Source of the DNA: JAFGTP01 sp964498725
GTDB lineage: Bacteria; Fidelibacterota; UBA2242; JAFGTP01
Reading direction: 5' to 3'
DNA length: 53,091 nt
Assembly: GCA_964498725.1 (NCBI GenBank)
Contig: CAZCHS010000012.1
Location: 1-53,091 of the forward strand
Shown: piece by piece, positions 16,356-25,344 of the stretch
How positions within the stretch are numbered: the first letter of the stretch is position 1
How the letters are laid out: every line of letters starts with the position of its first letter
The notes under the pieces: model-generated
Databases searched by the model: none
The model's input: only the letters and a program-made list of their open reading frames with translations
What the model was told of the DNA's origin: nothing
Translations under genes and position numbers: made by a program

Positions 16356-17735
16356 ATGGCCAATTTCCCGATTGAGCCTTTTCGTATTAAGGTTGTCGAA
16401 CCGATCAAAAAAACAACACGTCAACAACGTGAGCAATTTATAAAAAATGCCGGATACAATGTCTTTAATATTGATTCGGAAAATGTCTATGTGGACTTGT
16501 TAACTGACAGTGGCACCGGCGCCATGAGTGATAACCAGTGGGCCGGTATGATGCTGGGTGATGAAGCCTATGCCAACTGCCGCAACTGGAAAAACTTCGA
16601 AGCTATTTTAAAAGAGATCACCGGGCTGAAGCACATTATTCCAACCCACCAGGGACGGGCAGCGGAATCAATTTTATTCTCTGCAATTGTAAAACCCGGT
16701 ATGATCATTCCCAACAATAACCATTTTGATACGACCTTTGCCAATATTATGGAGAATGGCGGCGATCCGCAAAATTTTGTGGATGAACCGGGCAAAGACC
16801 CGGAAATCATTCATCCCTTCAAGGGCGATATCAATATTCAAAAACTGGAACATCTATTAGAGGAAAAAGCCGATTCTGTTCCCATTATCATGCTGACGGT
16901 AACCAATAATTCCGGCGGCGGACAACCGGTTTCCATGGCCAATATTCGGAAAGTCCGTGATTTGGCGGACAAATACAACAAGCCCTTCTTTTTTGACGCC
17001 TGCCGGTTTGCAGAAAATGCTTATTTTATCAAAACCCGTGAACAGGGCTATGAAAATAAAAGCATCAAAGAAATTGCCCAGGAGATGTTTTCCCATGTGG
17101 ATGGTGCGACAATGTCAGCCAAAAAAGACGGGCTTGCCAATATGGGCGGATTTGTGGCGGTTAATGATGATGCGCTTTCTACTAAGCTAAAGGAAAAATT
17201 GATCCTGAAAGAAGGATTTCTAACTTATGGCGGTCTAGCCGGACGTGACCTCGAAGCTTTAGCCCGGGGATTTGAGGAAGTATTGGAGGAAGATTACCTG
17301 GAATACCGAATCGGACAGGTACGCTTTCTGGGCGAATTGCTGGATGAATATGGCATTCCCTATTTGAAACCTACCGGCGGCCATGCAGTTTACCTGGATG
17401 CCCGAAAATTCATGGACCACATTTCACAAAACTATTTTCCCGGCCAATCGCTGGTGGTGGAACTGTATAAACACGGTGGTGTGCGGGCTGTGGAAATAGG
17501 TAGTTTCATGTTCGCGGTACCGGATCAGAAAACCGGTAAAATAATTTATCCGGATCTGGATCTGGTGCGACTGGCACTGCCACGGCGGGTTTACACCAAT
17601 TCTCATATTCGCTATGTAGCAGAGGTGATCAAAGAAATCTATGATTACCGTCATGAATGCAAAGGTATGAAAATCATTGCCAAAGGCGAATCCAGTCTGC
17701 GTCACTTTGTGGCGGAACTGGCCTATATCGATTAG
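16356..17735 (+). CDS. tnaA: Tryptophanase (tryptophan indole-lyase)
   Basis: A 459-residue PLP enzyme that splits tryptophan to indole, pyruvate and ammonia. Shared beta-eliminating-lyase blocks are present: EPFRIKVVEPIKKTTR, DLLTDSGTGAMSD, PTHQGRAAE, FFDACRFAENAYFIK, and the PLP lysine in MSAKKDGL (Lys257). Residues separating it from tyrosine phenol-lyase favour tryptophanase: AVEIGSF where TPL has SMERG with its substrate Arg, and LRHF near the C terminus where TPL has LRFF. A strong ribosome site (AGGAGG, 16345-16350) precedes the ATG. There is no tnaC-like leader or tnaB permease beside it. A terminator follows. Confidence 0.93.
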   Translation: MANFPIEPFRIKVVEPIKKTTRQQREQFIKNAGYNVFNIDSENVYVDLLTDSGTGAMSDNQWAGMMLGDEAYANCRNWKNFEAILKEITGLKHIIPTHQGRAAESILFSAIVKPGMIIPNNNHFDTTFANIMENGGDPQNFVDEPGKDPEIIHPFKGDINIQKLEHLLEEKADSVPIIMLTVTNNSGGGQPVSMANIRKVRDLADKYNKPFFFDACRFAENAYFIKTREQGYENKSIKEIAQEMFSHVDGATMSAKKDGLANMGGFVAVNDDALSTKLKEKLILKEGFLTYGGLAGRDLEALARGFEEVLEEDYLEYRIGQVRFLGELLDEYGIPYLKPTGGHAVYLDARKFMDHISQNYFPGQSLVVELYKHGGVRAVEIGSFMFAVPDQKTGKIIYPDLDLVRLALPRRVYTNSHIRYVAEVIKEIYDYRHECKGMKIIAKGESSLRHFVAELAYID

Positions 17736-17757
17736 TAACGGGGATTAGTATGTTACA

Positions 17758-17791
17758 AATGCGGCCTGTTATTATTCAGGTCGCATTTTTT
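17758..17791 (+). terminator. Rho-independent terminator of tryptophanase
   Basis: AATGCGGCCTG (17758-17768) pairs with CAGGTCGCATT (17777-17787), one G-U pair included, around an 8-base loop, and continues into a T-run to 17791. Confidence 0.88.
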
Positions 17792-17792
17792 G

Positions 17793-17816
17793 GGAGTGCA
17801 TTAACCGTGTTAATGC
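17793..17816 (-). repeat. Convergent-end hairpin element, copy 3 (diverged, reverse orientation)
   Basis: Stem GCATTAAC (17798-17805) and GTTAATGC (17809-17816) with loop CGT, preceded by GGAGTG. It matches the reverse complement of copy 2 at 20 of 24 bases, and the four differences form two compensated base pairs. It lies between tryptophanase and the 3-prime end of the leftward LRR gene. Confidence 0.6.
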
Positions 17817-17904
17817 TTTTTTCAAAGGAAACCTCTTTTTTTGTAGAGCGATCCTTTTAGAAACCAGCCAATAATGGACTTGATCTTTTATCCCTCAATA
17901 ATGA

Positions 17905-18903
17905 TCAATATTCAATTCGAACACCTCTGTTCAATAATTCAGGAATATATTCCTGAATCGATTTTTCGCTAAGGGGATTATTACGAAGTCTTAAATTAAC
18001 TCCGGAATTAATATCCGGATTGTCGACCAGGGGCTGAATATCCACAATTTCGTTATCATCACAATCCAACCAGAAAAAGTTTGGCAAATTTTTCAATGGT
18101 GACAAATCGCTAATCTGATTATTGCTAATATCTAAATTCTCCAGATTATGGTTCTTTTTCAAAGGCTCAATCATGGTAATATTATTGCCACTAACATTTA
18201 ACTGCTTTAAAGCATTTAAGCCGGAAACATGGTACACGCTGTAAATATCATTATAGGACAAATCAATTATTCGTAAATTCCACAGTCGAGACAGACTCTG
18301 AATGTTACTGATGGTATTGTCACCTAATCTTACTTCTTCCAATTCTGTTAATTCCGATAAAGCAGAAATATCTTTAACCCGGTTATCATTCAGATTAAGG
18401 GTATGTAAATTTTTAAAATTTTCAACAACATCAACTGATTGAATATTATTCTGATTGGCATGCAACTCCTTTAACCTGGTTAATTCTGATAAAGAGGCAA
18501 TTGATTCGATTATATTATCTCTAATATCAAGGATTTCTAATTGTTTTAAATTGGCTAAAGGAAGACAATCTTCAATTGAATTACTGCCTATGAGAACCTG
18601 CTCAAGTTTGCCTAATTTTTCTAATGGTGTAATATCAGATATTTGATTGCCATACAATAACAACGCCTCCAAATTGACACAAAATTCAATCCCGGAGATA
18701 TCTTCAATACCCTGTGACGATCCAAATAGAACTGTAATATCTTCAACCTCCCAGGGCTCAATCTCTCCTTCCGGTTTATTTATCGCATTTCTGATCAGCG
18801 TTTCGAAGACCGGATCATTGAATTCCACTTTCTCCGATTTAGTTGGGTTCAGAACACATCCCGTTAAAAAGATCAGCAATAAAAATATGACAACATTCTT
18901 CAA
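17905..18903 (-). CDS. Leucine-rich-repeat lipoprotein (SDS22/internalin type)
   Basis: A 332-residue lipoprotein with signal peptide and lipobox FLTGC (Cys at about 16). From about residue 68 to 305 it contains roughly ten 21-23 residue leucine-rich repeats with the SDS22-like signature (LEALLLYGNQISDITPL and LENLDISNNQISDLSPL are typical). Such solenoids bind proteins. It starts 29 bases after the MlaF gene on the same strand and so appears to be the last gene of the MCE lipid-transport operon, an unusual companion. A role as an envelope-side scaffold is conjecture. Confidence 0.88.
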   Translation of the reverse strand: MKNVVIFLLLIFLTGCVLNPTKSEKVEFNDPVFETLIRNAINKPEGEIEPWEVEDITVLFGSSQGIEDISGIEFCVNLEALLLYGNQISDITPLEKLGKLEQVLIGSNSIEDCLPLANLKQLEILDIRDNIIESIASLSELTRLKELHANQNNIQSVDVVENFKNLHTLNLNDNRVKDISALSELTELEEVRLGDNTISNIQSLSRLWNLRIIDLSYNDIYSVYHVSGLNALKQLNVSGNNITMIEPLKKNHNLENLDISNNQISDLSPLKNLPNFFWLDCDDNEIVDIQPLVDNPDINSGVNLRLRNNPLSEKSIQEYIPELLNRGVRIEY

Positions 18904-18932
18904 AACAACTCCTTTATAAAAATGCTCGATCT

Positions 18933-19670
18933 TTAAAATTCCCCCATAGAAAAAAAATCCTTTACAACACTGTTATCTGACGATTTTGCCGCCTGAAGTT
19001 CGCCTTCAAACAACACCTTTCCCTGGTCTAAAAATATTAAATGATCGGCAATCCGATGAATGCTGGCCAACTCATGGGTAACAATTACAATGGTCATATT
19101 CAACTGTTCTTTAAGTTTCAAAATCAGGTTGTCAAGATTTTTACTGGTTACCGGGTCAAGGCCGGCGGAAGGCTCATCGCAAAACAATATTTTCGGATCC
19201 ATAACAATCGCACGGGAGAGTGCCGCCCGTTTTTTCATGCCGCCCGAGAGTTCTGAGGGCAGTAAATTTATCGCGTGGGAAAGTCCCACCAGTTCAAGTT
19301 TTACTTTAATTATCCGATTCATGACTTTAAGAGGAAGTTTTGTGTGCTGCTCCAATGGAATGGCTACATTCTCAGCCACTGTAACTGAATTTAACAGGGC
19401 GCCGTTTTGAAAGAGTACACCGGACATTCTCAGGTATTTATCAAATTCATCCAGATTCAGACTAAAGGTCTCTTCGCCAAATATTTTAACCGACCCTTTT
19501 TCCGGTTCTGTTAACTTTAATATTGATTTCAGCAATGTCGTCTTACCGCAACCACTGCCGCCAAGGATTACCGTTACTTTATTCTCCGGTATTCGTGCAT
19601 TCACATCGTGAAGGACGGTTGTGTCGTCATAACTGACTTTCAGGTTTTGTATTTCAATAGCGTTTGACAT
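18933..19670 (-). CDS. mlaF: MlaF-type ABC transporter ATP-binding protein
   Basis: A 245-residue ATPase energising an MCE lipid transporter. Walker A GGSGCGKTTL (about 35-44), signature LSGGMKKRAALSRA (about 138-151) and Walker B ILFCDEPSAGLDPVTS are all present. The GGMKKRAALSRA and CDEPSAGLDP forms are specific to the MlaF/Ttg2A group. It lies downstream of the MlaE-type permease gene (104-base gap) and upstream of the LRR lipoprotein. The length is slightly below E. coli MlaF. Confidence 0.93.
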   Translation of the reverse strand: MSNAIEIQNLKVSYDDTTVLHDVNARIPENKVTVILGGSGCGKTTLLKSILKLTEPEKGSVKIFGEETFSLNLDEFDKYLRMSGVLFQNGALLNSVTVAENVAIPLEQHTKLPLKVMNRIIKVKLELVGLSHAINLLPSELSGGMKKRAALSRAIVMDPKILFCDEPSAGLDPVTSKNLDNLILKLKEQLNMTIVIVTHELASIHRIADHLIFLDQGKVLFEGELQAAKSSDNSVVKDFFSMGEF

Positions 19671-19774
19671 AATAAGTCCATAGTTTGGAAATCGCTTCCG
19701 TCTTTTAATAATTTGTACTTGACAATTGGTAATTTTTCAATCATTTAAACTATTATATTAACTACGATTTTCCA

Positions 19775-20848
19775 CTAGATCATATAAAATAAACTAAATA
19801 TCGCATCAAAAATGATCACAGCGAATATGGAAACCACCACCGACTGAGTCGTTACTCTTCCAACCCCTTCGGCGCCACCTTCAACCTTCAGACCGAAATA
19901 TGCGCCAATCAAGACAATATTCCAGGCAAAGAAAAAACTTTTGCTCAACCCAATTGAAATATCTTTAATAGTCAGGACATTGAATAATTGATTAACAAAG
20001 GCATTGGCAGACAAATCCAGGTAAGTAAGCGCAACAATCAACCCGCCAAAGATCCCCATGATAATGGAAATAGTGACCAACAAAGGCATACAAAATGTAA
20101 TAGCGATAAATTTTGGAACGATCACATAGCGAATTGGATTGATCGCCATGGTTTTTAGGGCATCCAACTCTTCAGAGACCTTCATTGTTGCAATTTCCGA
20201 GGCAATTGAAGAACCTGAGCGGCCCGCCACAATGATCGCGGTCATCATGGGGCCCATTTCACGGACCATGGAGATTGCCAGCAGGTCAGCCACAAAAATA
20301 TTCGCGCCGAACTGGCGTAATTGGGCGGCGGATTGCAAAGCTAAGATCAAACCTAAAATAATTGACATTAAAGATATAATCGTAAAGGCGTTAACACCTA
20401 ACAGAATGCTTTGTTGGAGGACAGCCCCTTTTTTTCTTCCTTTGGTAGAAAACAGGTCAAGAATTGACCAGACTACAACCTCTGAAGTCAACATGAGCAT
20501 CCCTTTTGTGGAATCAACCATATCTTTAATCCAGAAGTGTACCTGCTCCAGAAAATCTTTTTTACGGCCTTTAATTGTTTCACCCTTTCCTTCTGAACTA
20601 AAGGTGTCAATAATTTTCCGGTGTTCATCACGGACATTGATGAGTTCAATCGACTTCGGGGAATTTTCGATTATTTCGCTTAACAGCGCAACCCCGGCGC
20701 TATCGATTTTGGCCACTTGTTTCAAGTCTATCGTTTCAAAGGTGCGGTTATCAGACTTCATTTTTTTAAAGATTGACGGTACTTCAAAAAAAGTCAGCTC
20801 GGTTTGAAATGATAGAATCGAATTTGATATTTGGTAATGTTTACTCAT
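19775..20848 (-). CDS. mlaE: STAS-MlaE fusion, MCE transporter permease
   Basis: A 357-residue inner-membrane protein. The first 100 residues form a STAS domain (IDLKQVAKIDSAGVALLSEI is the core), equivalent to the separate MlaB subunit of E. coli. The rest is the MlaE/YrbE permease with about five hydrophobic segments. The conserved block AQLRQFGANIFVADLLAISMVREMGPMMTAII (quoted in part: ANIFVADLLAISMVREMGP) and GRSGSSIASEIATMKVSEEL mark the family. It therefore carries permease and regulatory subunit in one chain and would pair with MlaF. Its start is 5 bases from the end of the upstream lipoprotein-barrel gene. Confidence 0.93.
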   Translation of the reverse strand: MSKHYQISNSILSFQTELTFFEVPSIFKKMKSDNRTFETIDLKQVAKIDSAGVALLSEIIENSPKSIELINVRDEHRKIIDTFSSEGKGETIKGRKKDFLEQVHFWIKDMVDSTKGMLMLTSEVVVWSILDLFSTKGRKKGAVLQQSILLGVNAFTIISLMSIILGLILALQSAAQLRQFGANIFVADLLAISMVREMGPMMTAIIVAGRSGSSIASEIATMKVSEELDALKTMAINPIRYVIVPKFIAITFCMPLLVTISIIMGIFGGLIVALTYLDLSANAFVNQLFNVLTIKDISIGLSKSFFFAWNIVLIGAYFGLKVEGGAEGVGRVTTQSVVVSIFAVIIFDAIFSLFYMI

Positions 20849-20852
20849 TGAT

Positions 20853-22970
20853 TTATTTAATAATATAGGTTAACCGCAAAAAGAGACTATGCCGGTTCTG
20901 TATGTAGGAATCATCAGTTTTGTTTTTTTTGTTTTGCAAATTTAATTTATAATAAATCGAAATATGTTTGAACAAGCGTAAGTTGAAGACATTTTCCCAG
21001 TCAACAGTAATATCTTCCGCCGAATCAAAAGGAAAAAGAGCATCCGCATTGATCATATAGTTCAGGTTAAAGGGCAGTGTAAAATTACCCACCAGGGATA
21101 ATTCCGTTCCCCGGTTGAACACATCTTCCACTTCCCGGTAGACCTCATAAAACCGGTTGTCCCCGGCATCAAAATAATTTTCGTTCACCATATTGTAAAC
21201 ATTGTTATATAGTTCCTGCCGAATTCCAAAGCCGGTTCTGATGCTGAGATTTGCTTTAGGTGTATTTAACAAACGATAATTGATGCCGACGCCTTCTTTC
21301 AGAATCAACGGAAAACCGCTCGCCGTTGTTTTGACTTCATTTACATTCCGATCTCTTTCAATTTCTTCGCCCTCGTTATTCTCTTTTATAAAATTAAATT
21401 TGCTAGTGGAATACTTATACCCGGGAAAGAAATGAGAACTCATATCAAATCGCCCGTAAATTCCCAATTTTTTCAATAAAAACAAAACATAGGTGTTTTT
21501 CAAGTCAAACTCATCTGCTGACAGTCTTAAATCAATATCAGTACTTTTTGTGAATCCCAATTCCATCAGATTTCGCATATAATAGTAATGGGGCATATTA
21601 TTGTAGGTAACCCTGTTTTCAAATTGTGATGTCACAACTGTTGTGGTAAAATATTCATCCGCTTCAATTTCATTGCTGGAATTCATATTGAAATTTCCAT
21701 GCAGGGCGCTGAATACCATCCAGTTATCGGCGATTAGATCGCCTTTTTGGCCCTCCAGCACACCACCGCCTATCATGTGGGTTGGGTTATCATTGTTGTC
21801 GACACCGACGACAAGGCTCAATTTCTCCAGCTTCCCTTCTTGCAGATAAATGGTTGTAAAATCACGGTATGTATTAAAAGGTTCGTTGTTTATAGTGATC
21901 TTATACAGTCCCGGTTTTAGCATCCAAACTCTGGGCTGCTCTCCCAGCTCTTTTTTCACCGGGTAATGAGTGCCATAACTTTCTCCCGAGACAGCGTCAA
22001 ATACTTCATATCGTACCTGCCGGTAGTTGCGTTGCTCATCCAATACTTCTACCACCATGCAGGACCAGTCCGGTTCTATTTGAGTGCTGTACATGGGTTT
22101 GATTTCCACATTTCTTTTTTCCATTTTCTGCATTTCTGAGCCGGACCCGTATACCAGATCATAAGTACCCTTTTTCAAAGCAATTTCTTCCCCGGGTTGT
22201 GCAAATATAACCTCGTCCTTCTGACTAATTATTTTGAATTTTGGCTCATTATCTGATTTTGACAGTGCCGGTATTAAAAGCTTACCCGATTGAACACCTG
22301 TTGTATCCGTCACTTTTTCAATATCGTATTTTTGTGTGACCGCCGGACTCTCCTCTTTTTCTTTTCCAAGAAAATGGTCCTGAACCTTGATCGAAAAATG
22401 GTCAGCCTCCTCCAGGATCAGATCATTTGCCTTTTGCACGAAACTTTCCAGAGATTCATTAAAGAGCCGTTCTTCACGAACTGCGACATGCTGTACAAGA
22501 AATTCTTCCTCTCCTGAGCGGGTCAGGTTTATTTCCATGCTTAGGTGAACTTCATTTATATTATCCGCTTTGATGAGTTCAATATTATTGATCGATGAAT
22601 TGATTTCATAGTCTGGTCTGACATCCCGAAACGACCGTTGCACCTGGTTAAAAATATTGTAGGCTGACATCCGCTTGGATATTAAGTCAGCAATTCCATC
22701 TGATAGATCCGTGGCCCACAGGTCATTGTCGGAATAGGTTATTTTCGGCCCAAAGTGCCGGATCACAATTTTTTTACGGTCATAGGTCCTTGGTATTTGA
22801 GTATCATACACAATCGCTGAAACATTAAAGGATTCATCCTGTTTAATATCATTTTGTTCCGAATGGTCAAAATATTGGAGGATATAATAATTTGTAGGTA
22901 ATGTCGTTCTGAAAAAGCAATTCATGAAACTTACCATCAAAACCAATAATAATAAATTCAATTTTTTCAT
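20853..22970 (-). CDS. PqiC-like ABC-transport auxiliary lipoprotein fused to a predicted outer-membrane beta-barrel
   Basis: A 705-residue protein in the MCE operon. A signal peptide ends in a possible, atypical lipobox (SFMNC, Cys19). Residues about 25-200 match the ABC_trans_aux/PqiC (YmbA) pattern: TNYYILQYF, then DRKKIVIRHFGPKITYSDND and LWATDLSDGIADLISKRM, where PqiC has an R-x-x-IVYR strand and W-A-x-P-L. Residues about 230-400 look like two beta-sandwich (PEGA-like) modules (GTYDLVYGSG, KPGLYKITINNEPF). Residues about 410-705 are aromatic-rich alternating strands ending in RHSLFLRLTYIIK, as in outer-membrane barrels. One chain would thus join the periplasmic lipoprotein to an outer-membrane exit. 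The barrel is inferred from pattern only. Confidence 0.75.
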   Translation of the reverse strand: MKKLNLLLLVLMVSFMNCFFRTTLPTNYYILQYFDHSEQNDIKQDESFNVSAIVYDTQIPRTYDRKKIVIRHFGPKITYSDNDLWATDLSDGIADLISKRMSAYNIFNQVQRSFRDVRPDYEINSSINNIELIKADNINEVHLSMEINLTRSGEEEFLVQHVAVREERLFNESLESFVQKANDLILEEADHFSIKVQDHFLGKEKEESPAVTQKYDIEKVTDTTGVQSGKLLIPALSKSDNEPKFKIISQKDEVIFAQPGEEIALKKGTYDLVYGSGSEMQKMEKRNVEIKPMYSTQIEPDWSCMVVEVLDEQRNYRQVRYEVFDAVSGESYGTHYPVKKELGEQPRVWMLKPGLYKITINNEPFNTYRDFTTIYLQEGKLEKLSLVVGVDNNDNPTHMIGGGVLEGQKGDLIADNWMVFSALHGNFNMNSSNEIEADEYFTTTVVTSQFENRVTYNNMPHYYYMRNLMELGFTKSTDIDLRLSADEFDLKNTYVLFLLKKLGIYGRFDMSSHFFPGYKYSTSKFNFIKENNEGEEIERDRNVNEVKTTASGFPLILKEGVGINYRLLNTPKANLSIRTGFGIRQELYNNVYNMVNENYFDAGDNRFYEVYREVEDVFNRGTELSLVGNFTLPFNLNYMINADALFPFDSAEDITVDWENVFNLRLFKHISIYYKLNLQNKKNKTDDSYIQNRHSLFLRLTYIIK

Positions 22971-22998
22971 CTATGGCCTCACCGGTTATTTTAAAATT

Positions 22999-23964
22999 TT
23001 AACGGATTAATGCGGAAGGATTTTCATTGATCTGTCTGGAAAATTCCCGCAAATATTCAACCGTTTCTTCAACATCTTTTATCATGTTCAAAAAATCATC
23101 CCGTCCCTTCAGAACGGTCAGATCGATGTGTGTAAAAGTATCATTCACCTGTTTGATTGCAATATTTAAATTATTGATTGAATTGACGATATCCTGGTTG
23201 ATTAATTTTTTGATTTTTGCTTGCCGGATACTGTCGGTCACCGCTTCCGTATTGGCTAAAATGTTATCAATTTCATCGGACTTCAGGATGTCGTTGATCC
23301 TGTTCACTGCCAGGTCAGTAGATACCAGCAGATTCTTCATTTTCGCACTTGCTGTATCGGCATTGGCGACAAAGGATTTTACAGAGACTTCATTCTCTTC
23401 GATAATTTGGTTCAAATTTTTCAGTAAATTGTCTGTGGATGTCAGTATACCCGCAATTTTTTCACGATTTGTTTGATTTGTCAGATGATTCAGATTATTG
23501 ATCAACAGCTCACTTTTTTCAGCAATCACCTCAGCTTTGCCCGTAATATCACTGATCATGCTTTGCCCCGGTTCAATCTCACTGCCGGGTTCTAAAATTT
23601 CCGCATCATCAGAGCCACCGGAAATTTCTATTTGCTTTAATCCTGTGATACCCACACCACTCAGAGCAGCTTTAACATCTTCCCGAATAGGCGTACCGGC
23701 CTTAACACTGATCTCAACCACAACATCATTTAAATTATCCTTTGTGAATTTAATATTTTCCACTCTACCAATGGTAATTCCATAATATTTCACGGCGCTT
23801 CCCAACTGCAATCCATTTACAGAGGTATTATTATAGGTGATGTAATAATAGTCCCTGTTTCTGAACAGAGTCTTTCCAACTACTAAAAAAAGGAAACCCA
23901 CTAATAAAAAAGTGGACAGAAAGAAGAATATTCCGGCCCTGATCTTTTGCGCTCTGCTAATCAT
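22999..23964 (-). CDS. MCE-domain (MlaD-like) lipid transport protein
   Basis: A 321-residue protein with one N-terminal membrane anchor (about 11-30) and a single MCE domain (about 36-118; VNGLQLGSAVKYYGITIGRV and LSGVGITGLKQIEISGG are typical strands). A long helical tail (about 145-310) follows, like those that form tunnels in MCE hexamers. It is the first gene of the leftward operon and should form the periplasmic lipid channel above the MlaE-MlaF complex. The protein is longer than E. coli MlaD (183 residues) because of the tail, so a longer reach across the periplasm is likely. Confidence 0.92.
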   Translation of the reverse strand: MISRAQKIRAGIFFFLSTFLLVGFLFLVVGKTLFRNRDYYYITYNNTSVNGLQLGSAVKYYGITIGRVENIKFTKDNLNDVVVEISVKAGTPIREDVKAALSGVGITGLKQIEISGGSDDAEILEPGSEIEPGQSMISDITGKAEVIAEKSELLINNLNHLTNQTNREKIAGILTSTDNLLKNLNQIIEENEVSVKSFVANADTASAKMKNLLVSTDLAVNRINDILKSDEIDNILANTEAVTDSIRQAKIKKLINQDIVNSINNLNIAIKQVNDTFTHIDLTVLKGRDDFLNMIKDVEETVEYLREFSRQINENPSALIR

Positions 23965-24081
23965 TTATATCTCCATAATTATCAAATCGGTATTCTGTTA
24001 ATTTATAGGATTACTTAGAAAGTAAAAAGAATATTTATTAATATAAATATCTGTAAAATTTAACTTCGGCTTGTGGAGGAC

Positions 24082-24117
24082 AAGGTTAAGGTTAAGGCTG
24101 AGGTTGAGGTTGAGGTC
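24082..24117 (+). repeat. Tandem hexamer array (6 x AAGGTT/GAGGTT)
   Basis: Six consecutive hexamers: AAGGTT twice, AAGGCT, GAGGTT twice, GAGGTC. They lie in the space between the MCE gene start and the end of queG. Only A/G and C/T transitions separate the units, so it is a slightly decayed short-unit tandem repeat. Confidence 0.85.
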
Positions 24118-24152
24118 GGCAGAGAGATTCAAACTTCAGAAGATTTTTTCGG

Positions 24153-25082
24153 CTACAAATTATTTATTGCCGCTGACAGGTTTCTGCGGAAGCGGTCGAA
24201 TTTTAACCGTTTAAAGACACTTTTTTGAAAAAGTTCACCAAATTTTTCTTCAGTTAAGTCTTTCCATTCCCCGGGTGACCGCTCCAACAATTCTATCCGG
24301 TTGTAATAGCTGTTTTCCACTGCCCTGTGTGCCCATTTTTGGTTCCATGGACAGGCTTCGAGACAAATATCACATCCGTAAAGCCAATCCTGCAACCAGG
24401 CTGCTTCCGATTTAGTAAATTCACCTTTTTTTTCGATGCTGAAATAGGAAATACATTTGTTCGCATTTAAAACATAGGGCTTTTCCAGCGCACCGGTCGG
24501 ACAGGCATTCAGGCAGTTCTGACAACTACCGCATTTGGGTTTAATAATTTCATTTTGCCAATCAATTTTTTGATTTAAAATGATCAATCCTAAAAACACG
24601 TATGACCCAAACTCCGGAACAATGATTAAACTATTTTTTCCCATCCACCCCAAGCCACTTTCCACGGCATAGGCCTTTTCCAGGATCGGTCCGGTATCCA
24701 CATATACCCGGCCAAGAATAGTTTTATCATATTCTTTGAATCGTTGTAATATGCGCTTCAGTTTTTTCTGCAATACCTTATGATAATCATCTCCCCAGGC
24801 ATAGCGGGAAATTTTTAAAGTGTTTGGCTTTCTTTTCTTATTTAAGTAATAATTGTCCGCCACCACAATTACCGATTTTGCCCAGGAAAACTTTACATCA
24901 ACACTTTTACGTTGCTCAATATTGCGCTCCATCCATCTCATTTCAGCATTAAAGTTACTTTTTATCCAATTTTTATATCTTTCAATATATAAATCAGTTA
25001 AATTTGCCCGAGAAACCGAAAAGGCAGATAGATTTTCACAATTAACAAACTTATTAACAATCTGTGTTGATAACTTTCGCAT
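24153..25082 (-). CDS. queG: Epoxyqueuosine reductase
   Basis: A 309-residue cobalamin-dependent iron-sulfur enzyme that reduces epoxyqueuosine to queuosine in tRNA. Two ferredoxin-type clusters are evident: CGSCQNCLNACPTGAL and, later, CDICLEACPWN with a preceding Cys near CISYFS. The catalytic aspartate region is VYVDTGPILEKAYAVESGLGWMGKNS. The frame continues upstream to a TTG at 25121, but the ATG at 25082 gives the usual short N terminus before the GFDLVG-like segment. Neither candidate has a strong ribosome site. The protein is shorter than E. coli QueG because the C-terminal HEAT-like part is missing, as in many relatives. Confidence 0.92.
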   Translation of the reverse strand: MRKLSTQIVNKFVNCENLSAFSVSRANLTDLYIERYKNWIKSNFNAEMRWMERNIEQRKSVDVKFSWAKSVIVVADNYYLNKKRKPNTLKISRYAWGDDYHKVLQKKLKRILQRFKEYDKTILGRVYVDTGPILEKAYAVESGLGWMGKNSLIIVPEFGSYVFLGLIILNQKIDWQNEIIKPKCGSCQNCLNACPTGALEKPYVLNANKCISYFSIEKKGEFTKSEAAWLQDWLYGCDICLEACPWNQKWAHRAVENSYYNRIELLERSPGEWKDLTEEKFGELFQKSVFKRLKFDRFRRNLSAAINNL

Positions 25083-25344
25083 AAGATAATGTTTTATTCC
25101 TTCTTTCCTTTTGATTATCAATACTTTCGGCTAACTTGTTCACATTATATCAATATTTAAAACACTGTTTCTAAACGACTTAATCTTTTCAAGGTGATAA
25201 TTTTAATTTTTATTCACAGTGCTTAATTATTTATATTCATATTGTTTTTATATGTTAACAAGTATATATATATTTTCTTTTTTCATACAATTCATATAAT
25301 CATTAGATTACCCTGCTAACTTATAAATAAAACATTAAAGGTTT

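Noticed and set aside
16356..17735. Tyrosine phenol-lyase as identity of the beta-eliminating lyase
   Set aside because: AVEIGSF and LRHF fit tryptophanase; TPL has SMERG with its substrate Arg and LRFF.
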